Source of the DNA: Modestobacter sp. VKM Ac-2977
GTDB lineage: Bacteria; Actinomycetota; Actinomycetes; Mycobacteriales; Geodermatophilaceae
Direction: 5' to 3'
DNA: 64,000 nt
Assembly: GCF_026968045.1 (NCBI RefSeq)
Contig: NZ_JAPVBQ010000003.1
Span: 89,839-153,838, forward strand
Numbering within the stretch: position 1 is the first letter of the stretch; each line of letters opens with the position of its first letter. The notes beneath the pieces are model-generated. The model was given only the letters and a program-made list of their open reading frames with translations. It was not told where the DNA came from and did not search any database. Of this stretch, positions 8,670 through 17,270 are shown one piece after another. The translations under genes and the position numbers were made by a program.

Positions 8670-9791
8670 CTAACGGCGCGTGGAAGCCGTGATCGTGAAC
8701 GTGGGGTCGCGGGTCACCTGGCGGGTCGGCCCGACGATGCGGCGCAGCGCGTCGCGGTGCGGCAGGTGGCTGTTGTAGACGCACCACAGCTCGCCGCCCG
8801 GCCGCAGCACCCGGGCTGCGGCGGCGAACAGCCGTTCGGCCGCTGCGGCGTGCACGGCGACGCCGAGGTGGAACGGCGGGTTGCAGACGACGAGGTCGAC
8901 GCTGCCGTCCGGGACGCCGGCGGCGGCGTCGTCGCGGGTGACCGTGACCCGCTCGGCCAGCCCGTTGGCGGCGACGGTCGCCGAGGCCGATGCGCAGGCC
9001 GCCGCCGACTGGTCCGACGCGATGACCGACAGCCCCGGCCGGGCCGCGGCGAGCCCCACGGCCAGCACCCCGGTGCCGCAGCCGAGGTCCAGCGCCGTCG
9101 CGGCGTCCGGCACGGCGCCGGGGAGCGAGCGGAGCAGCGCCCGGGTGCCGCGGTCGACCTTCGCGCCGGCGAAGGCCGCGCCGTGGGCGCACACGGTCAT
9201 CCCGAGGTCGGGGTGCTCCCGGCAGACGGGGAAGGACGACGTCCCCGGCTTCGGCCCCCGGGCGACCAGCAGCCGGGACTTCTGCCGGCCACGGGTCGCG
9301 TGCACGTCGCCGAAGCTCTCGGCCAGGACGTCGTTCATCGCGTGGGTCATGTGCTTGACCCGCCCGCCGACCAGGAAGGTGACGTCGGGGTCGGCGTCGG
9401 CGGCGACCACCTCGGCGAGCTCGCGCAGCGCGTCGAGCCCCTTGGGCGCCTGCGCGAGCACCACCCGCGCCCCGCGCACCAGCTCGGCCCCCAGCGGCAG
9501 CGACCGGTAGGTGCCGGCGTGCCCGGTGCGCTCGGCGTTGCCGGCCAGGGCCAGCTCACCGACCAGCAGGTCCTGGTGCACCCGGACCCCGGTCGCGCCG
9601 TGCAGCGCCACCGCGCCCAGGGTGAGCGCACCGTGCGAGTCGTCTAGCACGACCACACCGTCCGGGTGCTGCCCGATCAGCTCGGCCGCCTCGTCGAGCA
9701 GCAGGCGGTCGGTCGCGTCGACGGCGACCAGTTCGGGCGCATCGACGTCGGGCTCGCGGCGGAGCTGGGCGAACAGTTCGTCGGGGGCCAC
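8670..9791 (-). CDS. RsmC/RlmG-type rRNA (guanine-N2) methyltransferase
   Basis: 373 residues in two halves. A degenerate N-terminal methyltransferase-like domain (about 1-190) precedes a catalytic Rossmann domain with SAM motif [14 protein letters not shown] at 233-246 and the N2-guanine motif NPPFH at 304-308. This double-domain layout is that of RsmC and RlmG, which modify guanines in 16S and 23S rRNA. Which base is modified cannot be told. The start is GTG 9791 ([10 protein letters not shown]), since the longer frame runs into the divergent chemoreceptor leader and coding region. Confidence 0.85.
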   Translation of the reverse strand: MAPDELFAQLRREPDVDAPELVAVDATDRLLLDEAAELIGQHPDGVVVLDDSHGALTLGAVALHGATGVRVHQDLLVGELALAGNAERTGHAGTYRSLPLGAELVRGARVVLAQAPKGLDALRELAEVVAADADPDVTFLVGGRVKHMTHAMNDVLAESFGDVHATRGRQKSRLLVARGPKPGTSSFPVCREHPDLGMTVCAHGAAFAGAKVDRGTRALLRSLPGAVPDAATALDLGCGTGVLAVGLAAARPGLSVIASDQSAAACASASATVAANGLAERVTVTRDDAAAGVPDGSVDLVVCNPPFHLGVAVHAAAAERLFAAAARVLRPGGELWCVYNSHLPHRDALRRIVGPTRQVTRDPTFTITASTRR

Positions 9792-9871
9792 GTCCCCACT
9801 GTGCCGGGCGGCCCGCGTGAGCCCGACACCGACCCGTGCACCTGATCGGGTGATCTCGTTTCGGAAAGGCG

Positions 9872-9906
9872 GCCACGATGCCGATGAGGACAAGGCCGAT
9901 CGTGGC
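9872..9906. promoter_or_regulatory. inverted repeat in the chemoreceptor leader
   Basis: GCCACGAT (9872-9879) and ATCGTGGC (9899-9906) form a perfect 8-bp inverted repeat with a 19-base interior, between the divergent methyltransferase and chemoreceptor genes and 36 bases before the latter's ATG. It could be an operator or a 5'-UTR hairpin. It does not match cyclic-di-GMP riboswitch landmarks. Confidence 0.35.
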
Positions 9907-9942
9907 TCCACGGGCGGCGGGAGACCAGCCACGGGAGACCTC

Positions 9943-11550
9943 ATGCCCCGCACCACGCGCCTGCCGGGCGCCCAGTGGTTCGCCGACCGGCCGGTACGGA
10001 TCAAGATCCTCGCGTCCACGGCCGCCGCCGGCGTCGTTGCGTCGGTGATCGGCGGACTCGGCCTGACCGCGCTCGCCGACTCGGCGGCGACCAGTGAGGC
10101 GATCTACGCCGACAACGTCCTCAGCATCGAGGAGATCGGCCTGATGATCGACGACGTCGAGCAGATCCGGCTGGCGATCAGCACCGCGACCGCCATCGAC
10201 ACCCACGCCCCACAGCTGTCCGACGTCCACACGCTGATCGCCGACTACGAGCACCAGGTGAACGCCTACGCCGCGACCCACCAGACCGGGCGGGAGCACG
10301 ACCTGCTCGTCGAGGCGACGGACGACCTGGCCCAGATCGACACGCTGACCAGCGCCGTCCTGGTGCCCGCCGCCGCAGCTGGCGGTGGGACGACCGCAGT
10401 GCCGCCCGGGGCCGAGGAGGTCGACCCGCTGCTCACCGAGGTGATCGCAGACCTCGACGAGCTGCGTGCCATCGACACCCGCGAGGCGGCGGCCGCGGCG
10501 GCCAACGCCCGCGAGTCCTACGAGCACCACCGGACCATCGCCCTCGTGGTGCTGGGGGTGGGGTTGGCGGTCGCCGCGGGCATCGGTCTGCTGGTGGCCT
10601 CGGTCATCACCCGGGGCATCCGCTCGGTGCAGCACGTCGCCGAGGGGCTGGCCCAGGGTGACCTGACCCGTAGCACCGGGCTGACCAGCAAGGACGAGCT
10701 CGGCCGGATGAGTGCCGCGCTCGACGAGGCGACCGGCACGATGCGTGGCGTGCTCGCCGAGGTCGGCTCGTCCGCCGACGCGGTCGCCGCCGCCGCGGAG
10801 GAGCTGTCCGCCTCCGCGGCGCAGATCGCCTCCTCGGCCGAGGAGACCAGCACCCAGTCCCAGGTGGTGAGTGCGGCCGCCGAGGAGGTGTCCCGCAGCG
10901 TCAGCACCGTCTCGGCGGGCGCGGAGGAGATGGGCGCATCGATCCGGGAGATCTCGCTCAGCGCCAACGCAGCGGCCGGCGTCGCCGCCCAGGCGGTGGC
11001 CCAGGCCCGGGAGGCGACCACGACGGTCACCGCCCTCGGCGAGTCCAGCCGGGAGGTCACCGCGGTGGTCAAGCTGATCACCTCGATCGCCGAGCAGACC
11101 AACATGCTCGCCCTCAACGCCACCATCGAGGCCGCCCGGGCCGGTGAGGCCGGCAAGGGCTTCGCCGTCGTGGCCGGTGAGGTCAAGGAGCTGGCCGAGC
11201 AGACCGCCCGGGCCACCGAGGAGATCGTCCGTCGGGTGGAGGCGATCCGGGCCGACTCCGCCGGAGCGGTCACCGCCATCGACGGGATCAGCGGCGTGAT
11301 CGGGCTGATCAGCGACCACCAGACGACGATCGCCAGCGCCGTGGAGGAGCAGACCGCGACCACCGCGGAGATGGCCCGGTCGGTGACCGAGGCGGCGGGC
11401 GGCTCGAACGAGATCGCCGCGAACATCACCGGCGTCTCCCAGGCCGCGGACTCCACGACCCAGGCGCTGACCCAGACCACGACGGCGGTGGCCGAGCTCT
11501 CCCGGATGGCGACCGGCCTGCGCGGGGCGGTGGGCCGCTTCACCTGGTGA
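9943..11550 (+). CDS. methyl-accepting chemotaxis protein, four-helix-bundle sensor
   Basis: 535 residues. TM1 at about 20-42, an all-helical extracytoplasmic domain at about 45-195 (4HB_MCP type, with a Gly/Pro-rich insertion near 145-160), TM2 at about 199-221, HAMP to about 275. The signalling domain carries the tip [20 protein letters not shown]. The C-terminus GRFTW lacks a CheR pentapeptide. ATG 9943 is preceded by GGGAGACC, itself present twice in 25 bases. Its cytoplasmic half is close in sequence to the receptor at 6344-7954, while the sensor differs, so the two probably feed one array. Confidence 0.92.
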   Translation: MPRTTRLPGAQWFADRPVRIKILASTAAAGVVASVIGGLGLTALADSAATSEAIYADNVLSIEEIGLMIDDVEQIRLAISTATAIDTHAPQLSDVHTLIADYEHQVNAYAATHQTGREHDLLVEATDDLAQIDTLTSAVLVPAAAAGGGTTAVPPGAEEVDPLLTEVIADLDELRAIDTREAAAAAANARESYEHHRTIALVVLGVGLAVAAGIGLLVASVITRGIRSVQHVAEGLAQGDLTRSTGLTSKDELGRMSAALDEATGTMRGVLAEVGSSADAVAAAAEELSASAAQIASSAEETSTQSQVVSAAAEEVSRSVSTVSAGAEEMGASIREISLSANAAAGVAAQAVAQAREATTTVTALGESSREVTAVVKLITSIAEQTNMLALNATIEAARAGEAGKGFAVVAGEVKELAEQTARATEEIVRRVEAIRADSAGAVTAIDGISGVIGLISDHQTTIASAVEEQTATTAEMARSVTEAAGGSNEIAANITGVSQAADSTTQALTQTTTAVAELSRMATGLRGAVGRFTW

Positions 11551-11786
11551 CGCAAGGCCCAGGAGTCGAGGCCAGCCCACCCCGACCGTAGCGCTGTACT
11601 GCCTCGCCCGGCATCGCATCCTGCTGACGGAACCGGTGCGACAGCACGTCCGCCTCGCAACTGACGGACGCGGCTTCCAGCTGACAGAACGGGCGGCGGT
11701 TATCGGCGTTTACGTCATGGACGGCGGCGCAGTACCGGACGAGCTCAATCGAGAGTCATGGCGTGCCGCTTCACCGGTTCGTGAGG
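11551..11786. other. non-coding gap, no clear feature
   Basis: This 236-base stretch lies between the chemoreceptor and grpB-like gene ends. Small open frames here lack codon bias and homology that I recognise. It marks the left edge of the accessory island; the composition becomes more even and repeats begin further right. Confidence 0.4.
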
Positions 11787-12356
11787 TCATCGACTGCCCG
11801 AGGATCGCCAGGCTCTGGCTCTGGTCAGGATCGCCTGGATGACGTCGGACTTGGCGTCGGCGTAGTCGTTCATGTCGGCCCACTGCTGTTTCGCCAGCGC
11901 ACGCTTCGTGGTGGCGTACAGGTTTCGATCCTGCGCTGACTGACGCAGCCAATCGCGCAGGTCGAGGTAGTCGGTCACTGCCGGTGAATCGGGCTGATAG
12001 ACGTGGATGTGCACGTCCCGCTCGGGTGTGCGGAACATGCGGTGGCCGGGTTCCCGTACCCGCTGCGGGAACCCGGCCGCCTCCAGGGCGGGTGCGTAGG
12101 CCGATTCGTCCTCCACATCGGCGACGGTCACGAGCACGTCCACGACGGGCTTGGCCGCCAGTTCGGGGACGGCGGTACTGCCGATGTGCTCGATGGAGAG
12201 GCCGCGAGCGCCCAGAGCGTCGCGTATGCGGGTGCGTACTACCGAGAAGCGCGCGGGCCACCCCCGCTCGTACTCCCGGACGACGATCGTCACCGGCTCG
12301 CGGCCACCGATCAGCACCGACTGCAGGTAGGCGTCCCGGTCCGCGCTCGAATCCAC
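11787..12356 (-). CDS. GrpB/UPF0157 family nucleotidyltransferase-like protein
   Basis: 189 residues. SIEHIGSTAVPELAAKPVVD is the signature of the GrpB/UPF0157 family, related to nucleotidyltransferases (GS-x-A-V-P followed by a K-P-x-x-D metal site). RDVHIHVY and YLDLRDWLR continue the fold. Cellular role is unsettled; members are frequent cargo in variable genomic regions. GTG start at 12356 with a well-placed leaderless promoter. Confidence 0.85.
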   Translation of the reverse strand: MDSSADRDAYLQSVLIGGREPVTIVVREYERGWPARFSVVRTRIRDALGARGLSIEHIGSTAVPELAAKPVVDVLVTVADVEDESAYAPALEAAGFPQRVREPGHRMFRTPERDVHIHVYQPDSPAVTDYLDLRDWLRQSAQDRNLYATTKRALAKQQWADMNDYADAKSDVIQAILTRARAWRSSGSR

Positions 12357-12362
12357 CAGACG

Positions 12363-12368
12363 AGGCTA
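12363..12368 (-). promoter_or_regulatory. leaderless -10 box for the GrpB-family gene
   Basis: On the minus strand TAGCCT ends 6 bases before the GTG at 12356, the arrangement of actinobacterial leaderless TAnnnT promoters. No Shine-Dalgarno lies between. Confidence 0.55.
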
Positions 12369-12410
12369 GGTGCGAGAGGCCTCTTGAGAGCTGCCAGCAC
12401 AACCGGGGTG

Positions 12411-12461
12411 CTGACCGAGACCGCCCGTTGACGGACTGCCCGAAACCTGACCGTTTTCGGG
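12411..12461 (+). repeat. island repeat, copy A (X half)
   Basis: Begins CTGACCGAGACCGCCCG and contains GTTGACGGACTGCCCGAAA. A 7-bp stem CCCGAAA (12439-12445) / TTTCGGG (12455-12461) closes a 9-base loop. The first 35 bases match copy E (17826 on) with few changes. It lies between the GrpB unit and the PadR-controlled unit. Confidence 0.7.
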
Positions 12462-12635
12462 ACGATAAGCGCTGGCGCCCCTGCGGGTGCGGTTCACGGT
12501 TGCCTCACCCGATGTGCCAGGAGAGCCGGGTCGATCTTCGAGAGCCCGCGGGTGATGGAAAGGCGCTTCGCGCGTGTCGCGCTGGCTGGTGGCATGCGTC
12601 GTGCGCGACTCATCGACGGTAGGCGATCAGATCGA

Positions 12636-12698
12636 AACCAGTCCGACAACTTCCGGCGGAACGGTGTCGCCTCAACGCGGCACGCCGTCGGACTGGTT
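12636..12698. terminator. long-loop hairpin beyond the end of the PadR-linked membrane gene
   Basis: AACCAGTCCGAC (12636-12647) pairs perfectly with GTCGGACTGGTT (12687-12698), a 12-bp stem with a 39-base loop. It begins 9 bases beyond the stop of the minus-strand gene ending at 12707, so it may terminate it. The rest of 12357-12706 holds repeat copy A and no convincing gene. Confidence 0.5.
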
Positions 12699-12706
12699 CA
12701 CGTGCT

Positions 12707-13480
12707 TCAGCCGAAGACCCAGAAGATGATCCCCACCGCAAGGTAATAGGTGGGGATCATCAGGGCCGGCACCAAGGCGATCCAGCCTGATCGCTGGGCT
12801 GCCCTGTTCGCTCGCGGCTCAGGGGCGAGAGGGGAGGTGACGAGATCGTCGGCGGAGTCGCCAGTCAGCTCGCGGTACTCGAGCCAGGACAGGGCGAGCA
12901 CCACCATGAAGAGCACGATCGCGATCACTGCCGGTGATACCGGAACAACGGTCGCTGACGAAGTCCCACTGGCTGCTGCGGCTCCCACACCAGCCGCGGT
13001 GACCACGGCGAAGAGGGCGGCGCCCACCACCCAAGGGTGCGCGAACAGCGGGCGCAGCACTCGAGGTAGGCACAGCAGCGCGGCCGCGACCACGGCGAGA
13101 CAGCCGAGCTGCACCAGGTTGTAGGTCAGTGGCTCACCACTGACCCAGTTACGGATCGCAGCGGTGCCCACGAGCATGGCCAGCACCTGACCGGCGCCGA
13201 GAGCGGCGATGGTCCACACCCCGGACACGCGCTCAGGAGAGCTCTCCGCATCGATCTCCCGGGCGTAGTCGGTGGGATCACCGAACGCTGCCGATGGGGG
13301 TTCACCGGTCTCCGTGCAGTGGCCCTCCACCTCGCCCAGGCGCTCCCCGATCACCGGGCCCGGGACGTCCCGCAGCCGCAGCTCGAGCACGAACGCACTG
13401 CACCACTCCTGGTGGGCCCGGACGAACGGACGCTCCCAGACTTCCTGCGGTGCGGCCTGCACGCCGGGGGACTCGCTCAT
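12707..13480 (-). CDS. membrane protein with N-terminal HAAS-like helical domain
   Basis: 257 residues. The N-terminal 80 residues are soluble and helical (WCSAFVLELRLRDVPGPVIG, a segment typical of HAAS/DUF1700-like proteins that follow PadR genes). About five or six hydrophobic helices follow, ending YYLAVGIIFWVFG. ATG 13480 overlaps the PadR stop (ATGA) and has GAGGAG upstream. The pairing suggests that PadR represses this membrane protein. The function is otherwise unknown. Confidence 0.7.
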   Translation of the reverse strand: MSESPGVQAAPQEVWERPFVRAHQEWCSAFVLELRLRDVPGPVIGERLGEVEGHCTETGEPPSAAFGDPTDYAREIDAESSPERVSGVWTIAALGAGQVLAMLVGTAAIRNWVSGEPLTYNLVQLGCLAVVAAALLCLPRVLRPLFAHPWVVGAALFAVVTAAGVGAAAASGTSSATVVPVSPAVIAIVLFMVVLALSWLEYRELTGDSADDLVTSPLAPEPRANRAAQRSGWIALVPALMIPTYYLAVGIIFWVFG

Positions 13481-13854
13481 GCTGAACTCCTCGAGGAGTG
13501 GGTGGAGTGGACGAAGGCGTCGCCGCCCGCGGCAAGGTGGACGCCGACCCGGGCCGAGAACGCCTCCCACCGGGTGAGGCCGTGCTCCAGCTCGGCGCGG
13601 CCGGCGTCGGTGAGGGTGAAGTACTTGCGCCCCGGACCGGTGTCACCGGTCCGCCAGTCGACGATGACCAGCTCGTTCTTCTCGAGCCGGGCCAGCAGCG
13701 GGTAGAGCGTGCCGCCCTTGATGTCGCCGAAGCCCGCGTCGGCCAGCCGACCGGCGATGGCATAGCCGTAGGTGGGCCCATCGGCCATGACCCGCAAGAC
13801 GCACAGCTCGAGGACCCCGCGGAGCCACTCGCTGGGCTGCGGTCCGGTCGGCAC
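13477..13854 (-). CDS. PadR family transcriptional repressor
   Basis: 125 residues. The winged helix (residues about 8-90) shows LRVMADGPTYGYAIAGRLAD and IKGGTLYPLLARLEKNELV, the conserved PadR pattern of G-x-T-Y-G-Y and G-T-L-Y-P-x-L. A short C-terminal helix follows, as in PadR subfamily 2. GTG start at 13854; translationally coupled to the membrane protein downstream. Between it and the TetR gene lies about 500 bp filled largely by repeats. Confidence 0.9.
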   Translation of the reverse strand: MPTGPQPSEWLRGVLELCVLRVMADGPTYGYAIAGRLADAGFGDIKGGTLYPLLARLEKNELVIVDWRTGDTGPGRKYFTLTDAGRAELEHGLTRWEAFSARVGVHLAAGGDAFVHSTHSSRSSA

Positions 13855-13986
13855 ACCTTGATAGTGCCTCTACTCAGAGCGCCTGTCTAGTAGCTGCTGA
13901 CCGAACTTCCCGGCGCGTCTCAGGCCGGGACCGTCCGCCCGTCCAAACGGAGTCCGAGCTCGCCACGCCGCCCAAGAGCTCGAACG

Positions 13987-14024
13987 CCCCGTTAGCGGAC
14001 TGACCGGTACATCAGCGTTCTCGG
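13987..14024 (+). repeat. island repeat, copy B (X half)
   Basis: CCCCGTTAGCGGACTGACCG followed by GTACATCAGCGTTCTCGG. It is nearly identical in its first 18 bases to the X half in copies D and E. It is separated by about 80 bases from copy C. Nothing gene-like was seen in 13861-14360. Confidence 0.7.
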
Positions 14025-14103
14025 CATGCAGAGCCGCCAGTAGCCCAAGGTGAGCGCTGCGTCCTGCTGCGGCCGACCGGCCGGCTACTGGCCCTTCTAC
14101 CGA

Positions 14104-14216
14104 GAGCAACTAGCGGAAAACGGTCATCCTGCTCTGCGTCACCAAAAACGGGTTCCGAAACTACGGCCCACAACCACCCGTTTACGGACTGCCCGAAACC
14201 CAACCGTTATTGGGTC
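14104..14216 (+). repeat. island repeat, copy C (Y-X unit)
   Basis: Starts GAGCAACTAGCGGAAAACGG. The middle holds ACGGGT (14148-14153) pairing with ACCCGT (14176-14181), with an inner CCG/CGG mini-stem around AAACTA. The end holds ACCCAA (14198-14203) pairing with TTGGGT (14210-14215). Compared with copy D the central stem changes from C-G to G-C on both sides, a compensatory change. Confidence 0.75.
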
Positions 14217-14363
14217 ACGGAGGGGCGTTATCAAGGAGGCGCTTCCGCCCTCGCCTGAGACCCGATCAATCATCTACCGCCCGAGGACTGGGCTCGGTGG
14301 CCGAAATCGGTGGGCGCGCGACGTTCTTGGGCCGCTCCGGCTGACCAGCCAGCTCGGGGCTCG

Positions 14364-14951
14364 TCAGTCTTCGAGAACCCCGGCGAGGAGGAGTTGCGCC
14401 AGGGTGCGCGGGTCGTAGTGCGGGTCCGCGGTCCCACCGATGCACAGGTTCCCGATCCCCCGCATGAAGGCATAGGCGCTGATGCGGCGCTGCACGCCGC
14501 CCGCTGCGGTGGCCTCGTCGAGGAGCGTGCCGCAGACGGGTACGAGCCGGTCGACGAAGTAGGCGTGGAGGGCGTCGGATCCGGCGCTGTCGTGCTGTAG
14601 CGCTCCGGCCAGCCCGTGCTTGGTGACCAGGAAGTCCACGAAGAGGTCTACCCACGACTGCAGCGCGGCCCGCGGGGAGGACGACGTCGCGAGGAGGGCC
14701 GGTCCTGCTTCGGCGCAGGCTTCGACCTGGTGGCGGTACACCGCGACAACGAGTTCCGCCCGGGTCGGGAAGTGGCGGTAGATGGTCCCCACGCCCACCC
14801 CCGCCACCGCCGCGATCTCTCGCACCGGCGCGTCGACCCCGGAGGTGACGAACACGGCCGCCGCCGCCTCGAGCAGGGCCTGCTCGTTACGACGCGCGTC
14901 CACGCGCTTCGGCTTGGGCGACGGCCCTGCTGCTTCCGTTGTCTGCACCAT
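14364..14951 (-). CDS. TetR/AcrR family transcriptional regulator
   Basis: 195 residues. The N-terminal HTH (about 20-65) reads ALLEAAAAVFVTSGVDAPVR, IAAVAGVGVGTIYRHFPTRA, the TetR signature. The C-terminal ligand domain is variable, with MRGIGNLCIGGTADPHYDPR as in SACE_7040/DUF-type TetR C-terminal domains. I place the start at ATG 14951 (MVQTTEAAG); the longer frame would run through the operator region. Divergent from the hydrolase gene, with two matching operator palindromes between them. Confidence 0.9.
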   Translation of the reverse strand: MVQTTEAAGPSPKPKRVDARRNEQALLEAAAAVFVTSGVDAPVREIAAVAGVGVGTIYRHFPTRAELVVAVYRHQVEACAEAGPALLATSSSPRAALQSWVDLFVDFLVTKHGLAGALQHDSAGSDALHAYFVDRLVPVCGTLLDEATAAGGVQRRISAYAFMRGIGNLCIGGTADPHYDPRTLAQLLLAGVLED

Positions 14952-14982
14952 CACATCACTTTTCGACGAGGACCTTGCCAAG

Positions 14983-15022
14983 CGGAACAACGCTCCGTTA
15001 CCGTTATCGGAGCAACGTTCCG
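14983..15022. promoter_or_regulatory. tandem TetR operator between divergent genes
   Basis: Two 15-base imperfect palindromes of the form CGGARCAACGYTCCG lie at 14983-14997 and 15008-15022, spaced by 10 bases. The whole 14980-15025 stretch is itself an inverted repeat with 18-base arms. The position between tetR and the hydrolase gene strongly suggests binding of two TetR dimers, with autoregulation and control of the hydrolase. Confidence 0.75.
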
Positions 15023-15068
15023 CTTGTGCAGCATGGCAGAGCGGACAGCCAGTAGGAAGAAGCACCCC

Positions 15069-16013
15069 ATGAGCTCACCCATCGTCACCGCACTCGACGA
15101 CATCGTCGGCGACGGTATCCCCGTCGTGTCCGTCGCTCCCCTGCCCCTGTCGGCGCCCGGGCGGGCGCTGCCGCTGGAGGTGCGGGTCTCGGCGCCGGCG
15201 ACCGGTTTGGATCTGCCGATCCTGCTGTTCTCGCACGGCAACGGCTGGTCCCACGACGGCTACGCCCCGCTGACCGCCTACTGGGCGTCGCGGGGCTTCG
15301 TGGTGATCCAGCCGACCCACCTGGACTCGCGCCGCAACAGCATCTCCTTCGACGACCCGCGGTTCCCCACCATCTGGACGCAGCGCATCGAGGACATGAC
15401 GCGCATCCTCGACCAGCTCGACACCATCGAGGCCGCCGCTCCGGGCCTCGCCGGCCGGATGGACCGCAGCCGCATCGCCGCAGCCGGGCACTCCTGGGGT
15501 GCCCAGACGGTGCAGTCCCTCCTCGGCGCCCGAGTCGTCGACACCGACGGCCACGTCGGTGAGGACATGTCCGACGAGCGCGTCAAGGCCGGCCTCCTGC
15601 TCGCCGCCACCGGCACCGGCGGGGAGCACCTTCACCCCTTCGCCAAGGCGAACTTCCCGTTCATGTACCCCTCGTTCGCGGAGCTGACCGCACCAACGCT
15701 CGTGGTCGCCGGCGACGCCGACCAGTCACGCATGTCCAGCCGCGGACCGGACTGGTTCACCGACGCCTACACCCTCAGCCCCGGCGCCACCGACCTGGTC
15801 ACCTTCTTCGGCGCCGAGCACAGCCTGGGCGGCATCCCCGGCTACGAGGTCGCCGAGACCACCGACGAGAGCCCCGAGCGCGTCGCGGTTCTCCAGCGCC
15901 TCACGACCACCTACCTGCGCAGCCAGCTCATCCCGGCAGACAACAGCTGGGCAGCCGCACGTGCCGCGCTCAACGAGAGCACCGACCCCATCGGCAACGT
16001 CGTCACCAAGTAG
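15069..16013 (+). CDS. alpha/beta hydrolase, chlorophyllase/PAF-acetylhydrolase-like
   Basis: 314 residues. Oxyanion text LLFSHGNGW at about 55-63, nucleophile elbow AAGHSWGAQT (Ser near residue 140), acid in VVAGDADQSR and late histidine in FFGAEHSLGG complete a hydrolase triad. Broad hydrolases of this type act on esters; the substrate is unknown. ATG 15069 follows AGGAAG at a 9-10 base distance. Control by the divergent TetR is likely from the operator pair. Followed by a terminator, so the epimerase may be separately transcribed. Confidence 0.85.
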   Translation: MSSPIVTALDDIVGDGIPVVSVAPLPLSAPGRALPLEVRVSAPATGLDLPILLFSHGNGWSHDGYAPLTAYWASRGFVVIQPTHLDSRRNSISFDDPRFPTIWTQRIEDMTRILDQLDTIEAAAPGLAGRMDRSRIAAAGHSWGAQTVQSLLGARVVDTDGHVGEDMSDERVKAGLLLAATGTGGEHLHPFAKANFPFMYPSFAELTAPTLVVAGDADQSRMSSRGPDWFTDAYTLSPGATDLVTFFGAEHSLGGIPGYEVAETTDESPERVAVLQRLTTTYLRSQLIPADNSWAAARAALNESTDPIGNVVTK

Positions 16014-16026
16014 CACCTCGAGTGGA

Positions 16027-16066
16027 CCGCTGCCCCGCACCGCGCACCAGCGCTGCGGGACAGCGG
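16027..16066 (+). terminator. terminator after alpha/beta hydrolase
   Basis: CCGCTGcCCCGCA (16027-16039) pairs with TGCGGGaCAGCGG (16054-16066), a 13-base arm with one mismatch and a 14-base loop, directly downstream of the hydrolase stop. Confidence 0.7.
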
Positions 16067-16168
16067 CCCACCCGGTTTGCCCTCAGCCTCCCCAGCGCCG
16101 GGTCCAGGACTCAGCGCTGACCTCCATCCAGTGATTCTTGGCGACTACGACAAGCTGAAAGGCTCGAC

Positions 16169-17116
16169 ATGATCCTCGTGACCGGAGGCTCCGGCTTCAT
16201 CGGCTCGCACACCGTCCGCGCCCTGCACGAACTCGGGGAGCAGGGCCTGCTCGTCCAGCGCAGCACCAGCCAGATCCCGGCCCAGCTGGCCGACCTGCCG
16301 GTGGCGGTGGAGCAGGGCGACGTCACCGACCTGGCGTCGCTGCTGGACATCGGCAGCCGCCACGCCGTCACCGGAATCGTGCACCTCGCCGGCTACGACG
16401 CCTGGCTCCCCAGCCCCGGCCCCGCGGTCCCCGCGATCCGCAAGGCACTCGACGGACTGCTCAACGTCATCGAGGCCGCCCAAGCGTGGGGCGTGCGGCG
16501 CGTCGGGGTCGCCAGCACCATCGGCGTCTACGGCGGCGCGGTCGTCAACGGGAACGCGCTGCGCGAGGACACCCCGGTGCTGCTCTCGGCCCCGCACCCG
16601 ATCCCCCGGTCCAAGAAGATCAACGAGCTGCTGACCGAGCAACTGACCGAGACGACCGGCATCGAGATCATCAACTACCGGATCTCGGGCACCTGGGGCC
16701 CACTCGGCCACGAGGACCCCTTCTTCGCAGCCCCCGCGCTCATCCACGCCGCCGCACGCGGCACCGCCCCAGACCTGTCCAAGCTCCTCGTCCCGGTGCG
16801 CAGCACGGACTCCCTGGACCTCACCTACGTCAAGGACACCGGCCGGGCCATCGCCCTCCTGCAGCTGACCGACCAGCTCCACCACCGCACCTACAACGTC
16901 GCTTCCGGCCGCGCCACGTCCAACGCCGACATCATCGACGCGATCAGAGCAGTCGTCCCCGACGCCGCAATCGAGCTGCCGGCCGGCCCGGCCGCACCAG
17001 GAACCCACCTCGACATCCGCCGCATCAACCAGGACACCGGCTACCTGCCCGAGTACGACACCGACCGCGCCGCGGCGGACTACATCGCCTGGCTGAAAGC
17101 CGGCAACATCCGCTGA
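16169..17116 (+). CDS. NAD-dependent epimerase/dehydratase family protein lacking the usual Tyr
   Basis: 315 residues of extended-SDR type. ILVTGGSGFIGSHTVRAL gives the TGxxGFIG nucleotide loop. IVHLAGYDAW and VASTIGVYGG follow the family. Where YxxxK is expected the sequence is HPIPRSKKINELLTEQ: the lysine is present, but Ile or Pro stands at the tyrosine position. The protein may bind NAD(P) without classical epimerase chemistry, or use another residue. The gene ends 22 bases before repeat copy D. ATG 16169 follows GAAAGG. Confidence 0.8.
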   Translation: MILVTGGSGFIGSHTVRALHELGEQGLLVQRSTSQIPAQLADLPVAVEQGDVTDLASLLDIGSRHAVTGIVHLAGYDAWLPSPGPAVPAIRKALDGLLNVIEAAQAWGVRRVGVASTIGVYGGAVVNGNALREDTPVLLSAPHPIPRSKKINELLTEQLTETTGIEIINYRISGTWGPLGHEDPFFAAPALIHAAARGTAPDLSKLLVPVRSTDSLDLTYVKDTGRAIALLQLTDQLHHRTYNVASGRATSNADIIDAIRAVVPDAAIELPAGPAAPGTHLDIRRINQDTGYLPEYDTDRAAADYIAWLKAGNIR

Positions 17117-17138
17117 GAGCACGAGCCGAGGGAACGAT

Positions 17139-17252
17139 GAGCAACTAGCGGAAATCGGCCGTGTTGCTCTGTGTGACCAGAAAGGGGTTCCGAAACAGCG
17201 GCCCACAACCACCCCTCAACGGACTGACCGGTACCCATGCGTTTTCGGTCCG
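17139..17252 (+). repeat. island repeat, copy D (Y-X unit)
   Basis: Starts with GAGCAAC (17139-17145), which pairs with GTTGCTC (17163-17169). The central stem AGGGGT (17183-17188) / ACCCCT (17211-17216) is the compensated version of copy C. It ends with GACCG (17226-17230) / CGGTC (17246-17250). Located between the epimerase and GNAT stops. Confidence 0.75.
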
Positions 17253-17270
17253 ACGAACACTGCCAAGGAC

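Noticed and set aside
9841..9942. Cyclic-di-GMP riboswitch or FliA/WhiG-type promoter before the second chemoreceptor
   Set aside because: GEMM conserved bases are absent. GCCGATGA resembles a FliA -10, but no TAAA lies at the required 15-base distance.
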